A stretch of 5,752 nucleotides of DNA, taken from assembly GCA_945906715.1 (NCBI GenBank), contig CAMDRK010000181.1:1-5752 (forward strand), given 5' to 3'. Each line of letters opens with the position of its first letter. Position 1 is the stretch's first letter. Shown one piece after another: positions 1 through 5,315 of this stretch. Below the pieces are notes generated by a model. The model was not told the DNA's origin. It saw nothing but the letters and a program-made list of their open reading frames with translations, and searched no databases. Source of the stretch: Nitrospira lenta. Its GTDB lineage: Bacteria; Nitrospirota; Nitrospiria; Nitrospirales; Nitrospiraceae. The position numbers and the translations under genes were made by a program.

Positions 1-2
1 TG

Positions 3-131
3 TTCATGCGGCACTCCAGGTCGGTTAAACCCGAAAGCATCGCAAATGTGCAATTCAAAATTCAAATCGTGGACACCCATGAATCCACCAGAACCCGCAT
101 CAATATTGGCTTGGCAGCACTTCTGCCTTAA
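3..131 (+). other. Possible 3' end of a reading frame cut by the window edge
   Basis: This frame is open from the left edge to a TAA at 129-131, with an internal ATG at 6. The translation contains a plausible stretch, VQFKIQIVDTHESTRTRINI, with alternating hydrophobic and charged residues. I recognise no family, and a 42-residue tail is too short for codon-use judgement. Two copies of the heptamer AATTCAA lie back to back at 52-65, so part of this may be repeat rather than coding sequence. It could be the C-terminus of a gene starting to the left, or chance. Confidence 0.2.
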
Positions 132-265
132 ATAAACCGGACACTACTGGTGCTTATTGGCAAGTCACCGGGTGGAATCATCGGGGCACGGCGGCACTCT
201 TGCTGGTTGGGGTAGCCTTCGTGGTCTGGCTGCTCGTAAAGCTCTGGACGATGGTCGCGCTCTGA
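83..265 (+). pseudogene. Possible remnant of a membrane protein (C-terminal helix)
   Basis: After a TGA at 80-82 this frame stays open to a TGA at 263-265. It encodes about 60 residues ending in a convincing membrane helix, ALLLVGVAFVVWLLV, preceded by WNHRG and followed by a lysine. No ATG, GTG or TTG lies upstream in frame except within the helix itself, and no ribosome binding site is visible. It therefore looks like the end of a damaged gene. A frameshift from the overlapping frame that ends at 131 is one way to join the two. The family is not recognised, and chance remains possible. Confidence 0.25.
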
Positions 266-287
266 GCGATTCCGCATTTTGATCGGC

Positions 288-316
288 TTGTCATTTATTA
301 TCGGAGGGCGTAAAGT
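288..316 (+). promoter_or_regulatory. Candidate sigma70-like promoter of the toxin-antitoxin operon
   Basis: TTGTCA (288-293) and TAAAGT (311-316) are separated by 17 bp, with 5 of 6 and 4 of 6 consensus matches. The expected transcript start is near 323, about 30 nt before the antitoxin ATG. GAGGGCG occurs at 304-310 and again at 343-349. The second copy serves as the ribosome binding site, but the pair could also be an operator, since antitoxins of such operons commonly repress their own promoter. The operator role is inference only. Confidence 0.35.
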
Positions 317-352
317 TACTCGTGCTTGGGCTCGTTTTCGGTGAGGGCGCAC

Positions 353-607
353 ATGAACGAACAGCAATTACTGGAACGTATCGTGGTGAATCCCCAGATC
401 TTCGGGGGCAAGCCGATTATTCGGGGTTTGCGAATAGCCGTCGAGCATGTTCTTGGCATGCTTGCCGCAGGAGATACACCGGAAACCATTTTGAAGGAGT
501 ATTCGTTTCTGGAACGAGACGATATTCAGGCCTGTCTTCTATTTGCCCATCGGTCGTTGAGCGGTGATCATGTGCATGATCGAATGCCTCTGACCAAATC
601 TGCATGA
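353..607 (+). CDS. DUF433 family antitoxin
   Basis: This is a small protein of 84 residues in the DUF433 family, which is usually found as the antitoxin partner of DUF5615 PIN-like toxins. The family signature is clear: I10-VVNPQIFGGKPIIRG-L26 followed by the helical region RIAVEHVLGMLAAGDTPETI (27-46), then the LKEYSFLERDDIQACLLFA part (47-65). DUF433 proteins are thought to carry a winged or simple helix-turn-helix fold, which fits DNA binding at their own promoter plus toxin neutralisation through the C-terminal tail (70-84). I chose ATG 353 because GAGGG at 343-347 sits 5 nt upstream. GTG and TTG starts at 322 and 326 lack such a site and add residues the family does not have. The stop overlaps the next start (ATGA, 604-607), so the two genes are probably translationally coupled. 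Confidence 0.88.
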   Translation: MNEQQLLERIVVNPQIFGGKPIIRGLRIAVEHVLGMLAAGDTPETILKEYSFLERDDIQACLLFAHRSLSGDHVHDRMPLTKSA

Positions 608-957
608 AGTTTCTTCTCGATGTCTGCAGCTCTTCTCACTCGCTTCGCGCACTCTTGACTCGCCTTGGCCACGACGTCCGTCTTGTAGGTGAGGGAGATC
701 CATGCGCCTCGGACGAGACGGTGTTGGCCTTGGCACATCAAGAAGGACGCATTGTCGTCACTGAAGACAAGGATTTTGGGGAATTGATTGTGGTCCAACG
801 CCGCCCCCATTCCGGCATTATCCGTTTTCTCGAATTGCCGATCGCAGAACAGGCGGTGGCCATGCAAGAGGTGTTAACGTACTATGAGGCTGACTTGAAG
901 TCCGGGGCCATGATTGTCGTGACTCGTGGCCGTATTCGAGTTCGTCCCCTGGCCTAG
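604..957 (+). CDS. DUF5615 family PIN-like toxin
   Basis: The 117 residues match the DUF5615 (PIN-like) family, predicted ribonucleases that form the toxin half of DUF433/DUF5615 modules. Family features in order are MKFLLD with acidic D6, the LGHDVRLV strand (21-28), ASDETVLALAHQEGRIVVTED (35-55) with D37 and E38, and TEDKDFGEL (53-61) with D55 and D57. The acidic residues D6, D37 or E38, D55 and D57 are placed as expected for a PIN-type metal-binding site. The tail IVVTRGRIRVRPL (104-116) is also typical. The gene overlaps the antitoxin by 4 nt in the usual antitoxin-first order. Nothing suggests inactivation. The TAG stop lies exactly at the left end of an inverted-repeat element and would have the same sequence with or without it. 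Activity and RNA target are not known from sequence. Confidence 0.88.
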   Translation: MKFLLDVCSSSHSLRALLTRLGHDVRLVGEGDPCASDETVLALAHQEGRIVVTEDKDFGELIVVQRRPHSGIIRFLELPIAEQAVAMQEVLTYYEADLKSGAMIVVTRGRIRVRPLA

Positions 958-1137
958 CCCGCATTATTCATGAAGCTTCTGCTGCAAGCGTGGATACGCT
1001 GCTGCGACAGGCAGTCTCGCCGTTCAGCCCTTCGACATACTACACGAGTATGCCTCAGGGCTTCACGCCTCCGAGTGCCCGTCTCGCTTCGCGTCTGCAC
1101 GCTTTCGCAACGAACCTTCATGAATAATGTGAGCTAG
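954..1137 (+). mobile_element. MITE-like element 1 with terminal inverted repeats, inserted in a stop codon
   Basis: This 184-bp non-coding element fills most of the toxin-helicase gap. Its ends, 954-975 and 1116-1137, are inverted repeats matching at 20 of 22 positions and sharing the core CATTATTCATGAAG; each end begins with CTAG. The centre is also palindromic: AGCCCT and CATACT (in 1026-1042) face AGTATG and AGGGCT further right, with tip ACACG. Nearly the whole element could fold into one imperfect hairpin. There is no transposase, so it would depend on an enzyme elsewhere. CTAG at both edges fits a TA target duplication as made by IS630/Tc1-mariner type transposases. That assignment is an inference. 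The rest of the gap (1138-1188) shows nothing recognisable. Confidence 0.65.
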
Positions 1138-1188
1138 AAAAGACCGTCGATCCAAAGTGCTCACCTGGCCGACCCTCTTTTTCGCTCG

Positions 1189-1217
1189 TTGAAAGGGGTT
1201 AGGCAGTATGCTATACA
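1189..1217 (+). promoter_or_regulatory. Candidate sigma70-like promoter of the helicase gene
   Basis: TTGAAA (1189-1194, 5 of 6 to consensus) and TATACA (1212-1217, 4 of 6) are 17 bp apart. The transcript would start near 1224, about 42 nt before the helicase ATG. The helicase therefore appears to have its own promoter just after the inserted element, separate from the toxin-antitoxin operon. Confidence 0.45.
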
Positions 1218-1265
1218 GCCCCGCCGCTTATCCGGCGTCTCTTCAACTATCCTCTCCGTAGATAT

Positions 1266-3290
1266 ATGGCACAAGAAACCAAAACGTATGTGTTGAAGCG
1301 TCCGGTTGACGAGGCCGTTTCGCGGAAGCTGTCCATCGATTATGCTGCGGCGTTGAATAGCCAGCAGCTTGCGGCAGTGACCGCGGGCGAAGGGCCATCG
1401 CTGGTCATTGCCGGCGCCGGTAGCGGCAAGACGCGGACCTTGGTCTACCGTGTGGCTTACTTGATCGATTCAGGGATCGATCCCTCCCACATTCTGCTCC
1501 TGACCTTTACGCGAAAATCATCGCAGGAAATGCTTGAACGGGCCGGTGAATTGATCGGCGTACGCAGCGAGCGTGTCCGTGGCGGCACGTTCCACTCAGT
1601 GGCCAATATGTTGCTCCGGCGCTATGGAAGGTCCATCGGTCTTGAGCCTGGTTTTACGATTCTCGACCGGGGCGATGCCGAAGACCTGATCGCCTTAGTT
1701 CGCGCACAGCTGGGGTTGAACGAAAAAGACAAACGGTTTCCCCGCAAGGGGACGATCGCGGAGATGTTCAGCAAGGCCGAGAATACCCTACGTCCGCTCG
1801 TCGAGATCGTGGTCGAAGAGTTTGATCATTTCTCCGACCATCTGGATGCCTTGGAGCAGTTGCAGCGGGGCTATCAGGCGTCGAAGCGTCAGCGTCAACT
1901 GGTGGATTATGACGATCTGCTGGTGTTGCTGCGGCGGCTTGTGATGGAGGATGAAGGAATCAGGCGGACGATTTCATCGCTGTATCGATACATCCTGGTG
2001 GATGAGTATCAGGACACCAATCGCTTGCAGGCGGATGTTGTCCGGCATCTCGCGTCTACGCACCAGAACGTGATGGTCGTGGGCGACGACGCGCAGTCGA
2101 TCTATGCCTTCCGAGGAGCGACGTTCAAGAACATCATGGAGTTTCCCGCGCTCTTTCCCGGCACGACCATCTATAAGCTGGAAGAGAATTACCGCAGTAC
2201 CCAGCCGATCCTGAATCTCGCGAACGCCGTAATCGAAGAGGCCAAGGAGAAATACAGCAAGCATCTCTTTACAAGGAAGCTCGATGGGCCGTTGCCGGTA
2301 CTGGTGGAGGCGGCAGGGGAGAATGCCCAATCGCGTTTCATTGCCCAGAAGATTCTAGAGTTGCGGGAGGAAGGAGTTCCACTCGGCGAAATGGCTGTGT
2401 TGTTCCGGTCGAGCTTTCACTCGTTCGACCTTGAAATCGAACTCTCTCGTCACGGACTGCCGTTCGTCAAGCGCGGTGGGGTGAAGTTTATCGAGACGGC
2501 ACATGTGAAGGATCTGCTGGCCCACATGCGTGTGGTGGCCAATCCCTTGGATGCCGTCAGTTGGCATCGAGTGCTCATGCTCGTCGAAGGCGTGGGACCG
2601 AAGAAGGCGCAGGATGTCATGGCTGCGCTCGTGAAATCGGACAATCCCTATCGCGCTCTTAGTGAGATGACGGGGCGATCGGGGAAAGGACTCAAAGACT
2701 TGGCCCTGACGCTCGAAAGCCTTGCCGGATCCGGAGACCTTCGTCCGGCTGAGCAAGTGGGGCATATCTATGAGTACTACCTGCCGATTCTGAAGGAACA
2801 TTACGACGACTATCCCAAGCGCACGCGGGATCTGGATCATTTGCAGACGATCGCGGAGGGGTATCAGGCGGTCGAAACATTTCTATCCGATCTCGCGCTG
2901 GAACCGCCGGACGGAAATGCCGCTCGATCTGACGCGCCCGATCGCGACGATGAACGACTGGTGTTGTCCACGATCCATTCTGCCAAGGGGCTTGAGTGGC
3001 AATGTGTCTTCGTCATCTGGATTGTAGATGGAAGATTCCCATCGGTCTATTCGTTCAGTGAAGATGAGGGGCTGGAGGAGGAGCGCCGGTTGTTCTATGT
3101 CTCCGTGACGAGAGCCAAGCGGCATCTGTACTTGACCTACCCGATCAATGTGTTCGACAGGGGCAGCGGCATGGTGCTGTCGAAGCCGTCCCGGTTCCTG
3201 GACCCAGTTGCGCCCAGGTTGCTGGACCAGCTGGTTCTGGTGGAAGAAGGTGGTGGGCGGGCCGACTGGTATTCTCGCGACGATCATTGA
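1266..3290 (+). CDS. UvrD/PcrA/Rep-type SF1A ATP-dependent DNA helicase
   Basis: This is a complete 674-residue superfamily 1A 3'-5' DNA helicase acting in repair, replication restart or removal of protein from DNA. All motifs are present: Q motif LNSQQ (30-34), Walker A AGAGSGKT (49-56), motif Ia LLTFTRKSSQEM (78-89), motif II DEYQD (246-250), motif III GDDAQSIYAFRGA (273-285), motif IV LEENYRS (305-311), motif V STIHSAKGLEW (568-578) and motif VI ERRLFYVSVTRAK (606-618). A helix-hairpin-helix-like EGVGPKKAQ (441-449) lies in the 2B region. The length is closer to Rep than to UvrD, whose C-terminal extension is missing, so I cannot choose between uvrD, pcrA and rep and give no symbol. ATG 1266 gives a normal N-terminus just before the Q motif. 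No strong ribosome binding site precedes it (CTCTCCGTAGATAT), so translation may be modest. An inverted-repeat element starts right after the TGA. Confidence 0.93.
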   Translation: MAQETKTYVLKRPVDEAVSRKLSIDYAAALNSQQLAAVTAGEGPSLVIAGAGSGKTRTLVYRVAYLIDSGIDPSHILLLTFTRKSSQEMLERAGELIGVRSERVRGGTFHSVANMLLRRYGRSIGLEPGFTILDRGDAEDLIALVRAQLGLNEKDKRFPRKGTIAEMFSKAENTLRPLVEIVVEEFDHFSDHLDALEQLQRGYQASKRQRQLVDYDDLLVLLRRLVMEDEGIRRTISSLYRYILVDEYQDTNRLQADVVRHLASTHQNVMVVGDDAQSIYAFRGATFKNIMEFPALFPGTTIYKLEENYRSTQPILNLANAVIEEAKEKYSKHLFTRKLDGPLPVLVEAAGENAQSRFIAQKILELREEGVPLGEMAVLFRSSFHSFDLEIELSRHGLPFVKRGGVKFIETAHVKDLLAHMRVVANPLDAVSWHRVLMLVEGVGPKKAQDVMAALVKSDNPYRALSEMTGRSGKGLKDLALTLESLAGSGDLRPAEQVGHIYEYYLPILKEHYDDYPKRTRDLDHLQTIAEGYQAVETFLSDLALEPPDGNAARSDAPDRDDERLVLSTIHSAKGLEWQCVFVIWIVDGRFPSVYSFSEDEGLEEERRLFYVSVTRAKRHLYLTYPINVFDRGSGMVLSKPSRFLDPVAPRLLDQLVLVEEGGGRADWYSRDDH

Positions 3291-3537
3291 CAGGATGCTG
3301 AAAAGGAGGGGATGGAGCCTGATGATCTTCCTTGCTCGCGCAACGCGCGGCCTCAGAAGGCCCTCGTTGGACGCGCGCAGTAGAAGATCAATCAGCCCCC
3401 ATCCCTAGAGACATAACGAGCAAGCTTGGAGGGAGCATGTACATAGTTTGATGCGCGCAGTTGGGATCATCCCAGCCACCCCTTAATAGAGTGATAGTTT
3501 GCTGCGGCCTTGCTGAACGGCCTTTTTGAGCATCCTG
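3291..3537 (+). repeat. Inverted-repeat element 2 directly after the helicase stop, with a long internal hairpin
   Basis: The ends CAGGATGCTGAAAAGG (3291-3306) and 3521-3537 are inverted repeats with one mismatch and one extra A. The left end begins at the first base after the helicase stop. Inside, 3309-3330 pairs with 3383-3405 through a run ending in GATCTTC/GAAGATC. Within that stem, CGCG, CAACG and GGCC (3337-3352) face GGCC, CGTTG and CGCG (3359-3375) around a TCAGAA tip. The whole 3309-3405 segment can thus form one hairpin of nearly 100 nt. A small palindrome TGGGAT-C-ATCCCA lies near 3463-3475. There is no coding potential, transposase or clear target duplication. It could be a transposon-derived or structural repeat that also serves as the 3' end of the helicase mRNA. 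Confidence 0.55.
3506..3527 (+). terminator. Weak candidate intrinsic terminator at the right end of element 2
   Basis: GGCC (3506-3509) and GGCC (3519-3522) can form a 4-bp stem with a 9-nt loop, followed at once by TTTTT (3523-3527). The stem is very short, so this is marginal by itself. The same T run can also pair with AAAA at the left end of the element. Position and orientation fit termination of the helicase transcript before the next gene. Confidence 0.25.
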
Positions 3538-3567
3538 CATGGCCATGAGTAATGCGGGTTACGATTG

Positions 3568-4461
3568 ATGGTGTCCACATTCTACAGAGTGGTCGTGATG
3601 GGCCTCCTCATGGGCGGACTTCTTTTCGTGCCGAATGTGGGGATGTCGGAAGAGCGTCTGTCGTCGGCAGACCGGATGTGGGGACAGTTGCTTCGTGAGG
3701 CTCATGCGCTAGGCCTTCCGACACAGTTCCTCAAGGCAGTTCCACCGAACTTCGTGCGGTTTGAATTCGACGATTTGCACAGTTATGCCGCTGAATATCA
3801 TCTCGTGGAGCATCGGATGGTACTCAACCGCGCGCTGTCCTTTAATGGAGCCGGAGCTACGTTACGTCCGCTTGGGCAACTCACCCATGCCCAGATCGAA
3901 ACACTCTTCCACGAATTGTTCCATGCCTATATCGATTATCTGGTGACGGAAGTTGAGACATCGCCTGGCGTAGCGCCGAATCCTGTGCTCACTTTTGCGA
4001 GAACTCAGCAGGCCTGTCACTATGGAGCGGTCTTGATCACACCGGTGGTACAGAGGAAGGGCGAAACTGAGGAGCGGTATTTGACGGAACGTGAAGCTTG
4101 GGAAGCGCTCAACGAAACATGGGCGGTATTTGTCGGGTGGATTGTGTGGAACCAGTTGGAGTTGAGCGGCGGCACAGGGCGGTCGATTCAGAAACCGGGG
4201 AAGAGTCAGGATGAATGGGTGAGTCGTCTCAGGATTGCCGATCGAGAAGGAACATTCCGTGGGTATTATGAACCGGAGGATTCTGCCGAGCGGGTCGTTG
4301 TTCGAAAGCGGTATTTGGCCCCTGCATCCCGGTTGTCGGATTCGGAAGCCACGGTTATCTTGAAGGAAGTCATTGAGTTTTCTCCCAATTTACTGGCCCG
4401 TGCAAGGGAGGTTTTCTCCGGTCTTGGCCAAGGGGTTAATCGGCATGGTCAGTGTGGATAG
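3568..4461 (+). CDS. Exported HExxH zinc metallopeptidase-like protein of unknown family
   Basis: I do not recognise a named family for this 297-residue protein. The N-terminus looks like a signal peptide: R7, a hydrophobic core VVVMGLLMGGLLFV (8-21), then a small-residue region ending near S27, so the product probably acts in the periplasm or outside the cell. HELFHAYID (115-123) contains HExxH, the zinc-binding and catalytic motif of zincins. About 60 residues later comes EAWEALNETWA (176-186). E183 in NETWA is the most likely third zinc ligand, as in gluzincins such as M1 and M4 peptidases, with E176 and E179 as alternatives. The rest contains conserved-looking aromatic stretches and no further membrane helix. 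ATG 3568 keeps the positive charge before the hydrophobic core; starting at M12 would lose it. No good ribosome binding site or promoter is visible. Proteolysis is inferred from the motif only. Confidence 0.75.
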   Translation: MVSTFYRVVVMGLLMGGLLFVPNVGMSEERLSSADRMWGQLLREAHALGLPTQFLKAVPPNFVRFEFDDLHSYAAEYHLVEHRMVLNRALSFNGAGATLRPLGQLTHAQIETLFHELFHAYIDYLVTEVETSPGVAPNPVLTFARTQQACHYGAVLITPVVQRKGETEERYLTEREAWEALNETWAVFVGWIVWNQLELSGGTGRSIQKPGKSQDEWVSRLRIADREGTFRGYYEPEDSAERVVVRKRYLAPASRLSDSEATVILKEVIEFSPNLLARAREVFSGLGQGVNRHGQCG

Positions 4462-4519
4462 TCAAGACGCCTTTCTGTAAGTTTATGAAATGTATGTGAG
4501 GCGCTCGGAGGAAACGGTC

Positions 4520-4706
4520 TAGGAGCCTGTCCGACATTGCCTTCGTCACGAGGCGAAGGAGGGGCGACCAGATGCGAGGCCGCAGGCGCGAAAAAACCGG
4601 AGGTGTATTCGCTGGAATACATTGAGGATTTTTTCGGGCCGAGAACGACGCAGATGGTTGCAGATCGTTCGCCGCAGTAGAACGGTCAATGTCGGACAGG
4701 CTCCTA
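4520..4706 (+). mobile_element. MITE-like element 3 with perfect 20-bp inverted ends that include TA
   Basis: TAGGAGCCTGTCCGACATTG at 4520-4539 recurs as an exact reverse complement at 4687-4706. If the outer TA dinucleotides are the target duplication, the element is GGAGCC...GGCTCC in a TA site, as made by IS630/Tc1-mariner transposases. Inside is a second palindrome: CGAAAAAA (4589-4596) faces TTTTTTCG (4629-4636), and TGTATTC (4604-4610) faces GAATACA (4615-4621) around a GCTG tip. There is no room for a transposase and no credible reading frame. The flanks 4462-4519 and 4707-4800 show nothing else I can name. The internal hairpin with its T run might end transcription of the metallopeptidase gene, which is speculative. 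Confidence 0.75.
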
Positions 4707-4808
4707 ACCAGAGTATCTGCTGCGCTGCTGGGCAAGGGAAGGGGCGGTGAAATGACAGGGAGGCGGAACGTATAGCGCGAGGAAAGTTTCGGTCGGCAGC
4801 AATATTTT

Positions 4809-4829
4809 GATAAAAAGCAAGATAATTAT
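4809..4829 (+). repeat. AT-rich repeat, copy 1
   Basis: GATAAAAAG (4809-4817) followed by ATAATTAT (4822-4829) recurs at 4980-4996, where the two parts are adjacent. This copy lies just upstream of the -35 box and may work as an UP element. Confidence 0.35.
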
Positions 4830-4840
4830 GCTTTAGGGTA

Positions 4841-4869
4841 TTGACTTCACCAGACTTCATCAATAGAAT
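4841..4869 (+). promoter_or_regulatory. Strong sigma70-like promoter of the tRNA-tuf operon
   Basis: TTGACT (4841-4846) and TAGAAT (4864-4869) are exactly 17 bp apart, each with 5 of 6 consensus bases. The region just upstream (4801-4830) is rich in A and T and resembles an UP element, as expected for stable-RNA promoters. The transcript should start near 4876, about 170 nt before tRNA-Tyr. I see no comparable promoter closer to the tRNAs. TATAAA at 4994-4999 has no matching -35 box. Confidence 0.65.
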
Positions 4870-4875
4870 CCAGCG

Positions 4876-4993
4876 TTTCATGAGCAAGGCTGGTCCACAG
4901 CCTCACCACCTGCATCCTTATTCAGTAAGGAAGGGGTAGCTGTGTGTGGACCGGCGTACATTATCTTTTTCATCATTTGGATAAAAAGATAAT
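4876..4993 (+). ncRNA. Structured leader (or small RNA) with competing stems and a mini-ORF
   Basis: The transcript from the 4841 promoter would begin here. AGGCTG-GTCCA-CAGCCT (4887-4903) is a perfect 6-bp hairpin. Its bases also belong to a longer alternative stem: CTGGTCCACA (4890-4899) with TGTGGACCGG (4945-4954), 10 bp including one G-T pair. Both cannot form at once. TCCTTA-TTCAG-TAAGGA (4915-4931) is a hairpin inside the longer stem. TTATCTTTTT (4961-4970) follows the long stem by 6 nt, so that stem could act as a weak terminator. The T run can itself pair in ATTATCTTTTT/AAAAAGATAAT (4960-4970 with 4983-4993). ATG 4880 opens a 19-codon frame (4880-4939) encoding MSKAGPQPHHLHPYSVRKG, almost without a 5' leader. 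This resembles an attenuator or a small RNA gene, but no known RNA family is recognised. Confidence 0.35.
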
Positions 4994-4996
4994 TAT
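4980..4996 (+). repeat. AT-rich repeat, copy 2
   Basis: GATAAAAAG and ATAATTAT are joined here without the 4-nt insert of the copy at 4809-4829. The segment overlaps the right arm of the 11-bp hairpin at 4960-4993. No convincing promoter follows it, so an UP-element role is less likely than for the first copy. Confidence 0.35.
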
Positions 4997-5044
4997 AAAT
5001 TGAATGTTTAGATTTTAATTATTGTGTTGTGTGCAGGGATTTTC

Positions 5045-5129
5045 GGGCAGGTACCCAAGTGGCCAAAGGGGGCAGACTGTAAATCTGTTGCCATCGGCTT
5101 CCAAGGTTCGAATCCTTGCCTGCCCACCA
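5045..5129 (+). tRNA. tRNA-Tyr (GUA)
   Basis: The acceptor stem GGGCAGG (5045-5051) pairs with CCTGCCC (5119-5125), followed by A and an encoded CCA (5127-5129). The anticodon loop CTGTAAA gives anticodon GTA. A long variable arm with a GCC/GGC stem is present, as expected for bacterial tRNA-Tyr (type II). The T arm CAAGG-TTCGAAT-CCTTG is intact. It is the first tRNA of a three-tRNA cluster ahead of tuf. Confidence 0.97.
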
Positions 5130-5143
5130 ACGCGGGCAAGTTT

Positions 5144-5227
5144 TGAGTTTGAGTGCTGAGTCCTGAGTAGAGAAGTCAGTTGGAATGTCAGTCTCAGTAC
5201 TGAGCACTCAGCACTCGATACTGAAAG
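5144..5227 (+). repeat. Heptamer-phased inverted repeat between tRNA-Tyr and tRNA-Gly
   Basis: The spacer is almost entirely repeat. The left side carries TGAGT at 5144, 5150, 5157 and 5164, the last three spaced by exactly 7 nt. The right side consists of five consecutive 7-nt blocks starting with CT at 5193, 5200, 5207, 5214 and 5221 (first CTCAGTA, third CTCAGCA). The two sides are inverted relative to each other: 5151-5161 is an exact reverse complement of 5206-5216, and over 22 nt (5151-5172 with 5195-5216) 18 positions match, leaving a 22-nt loop. In the precursor RNA this would form a hairpin between the two tRNAs. Confidence 0.75.
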
Positions 5228-5232
5228 AAGAG

Positions 5233-5307
5233 GCGGGCGTAGCTCAGTGGTAGAGTTCCAGCCTTCCAAGCTGGCTGTCGTGGGTTCAAATCCCATCGCC
5301 CGCTCCA
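5233..5307 (+). tRNA. tRNA-Gly (UCC)
   Basis: The acceptor stem GCGGGCG (5233-5239) pairs with CGCCCGC (5297-5303), followed by T and an encoded CCA (5305-5307). The anticodon arm CCAGC-CTTCCAA-GCTGG gives anticodon TCC, and the T arm contains GTTCAAAT. It lies between tRNA-Tyr and tRNA-Thr, the same position as glyT in the E. coli tufB operon. Confidence 0.97.
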
Positions 5308-5315
5308 AAGGAAGA

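Noticed and set aside
1208..1261. 17-codon frame with AAGGGG 9 nt upstream, just before the helicase
   Set aside because: It overlaps the better-supported promoter boxes at 1189-1217, so the AAGGGG would probably not be transcribed from that promoter, and the peptide has no notable pattern.
2355..2840. 161-residue reading frame on the minus strand inside the helicase
   Set aside because: It lies wholly within a gene with all helicase motifs on the + strand, shows no family pattern and has no start signals of its own.
3526..3555. Promoter TTGAGC-18-TAATGC before the metallopeptidase gene
   Set aside because: The -10 box matches consensus too poorly to support.
3545..3568. Seven-codon frame ending in TGATG over the metallopeptidase start
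   Set aside because: No ribosome binding site and too short to separate from chance; the overlap alone is not evidence of coupling.
4546..4887. 113-residue reading frame on the minus strand over element 3 and the promoter region
   Set aside because: It runs across the inverted-repeat element and the tRNA promoter, and its translation is low-complexity without a recognisable domain.
4876..4993. Leader region as 4.5S/SRP RNA, prompted by GGAAGGGG-like bases
   Set aside because: The GGTCAGG...GGAAGCAGC core of SRP RNA is absent, and the pairing pattern does not match.
5015..5308. 97-residue reading frame on the minus strand across the tRNA-Tyr and tRNA-Gly genes
   Set aside because: It is antisense to two clear tRNA genes. 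Such frames are common annotation errors over tRNAs.
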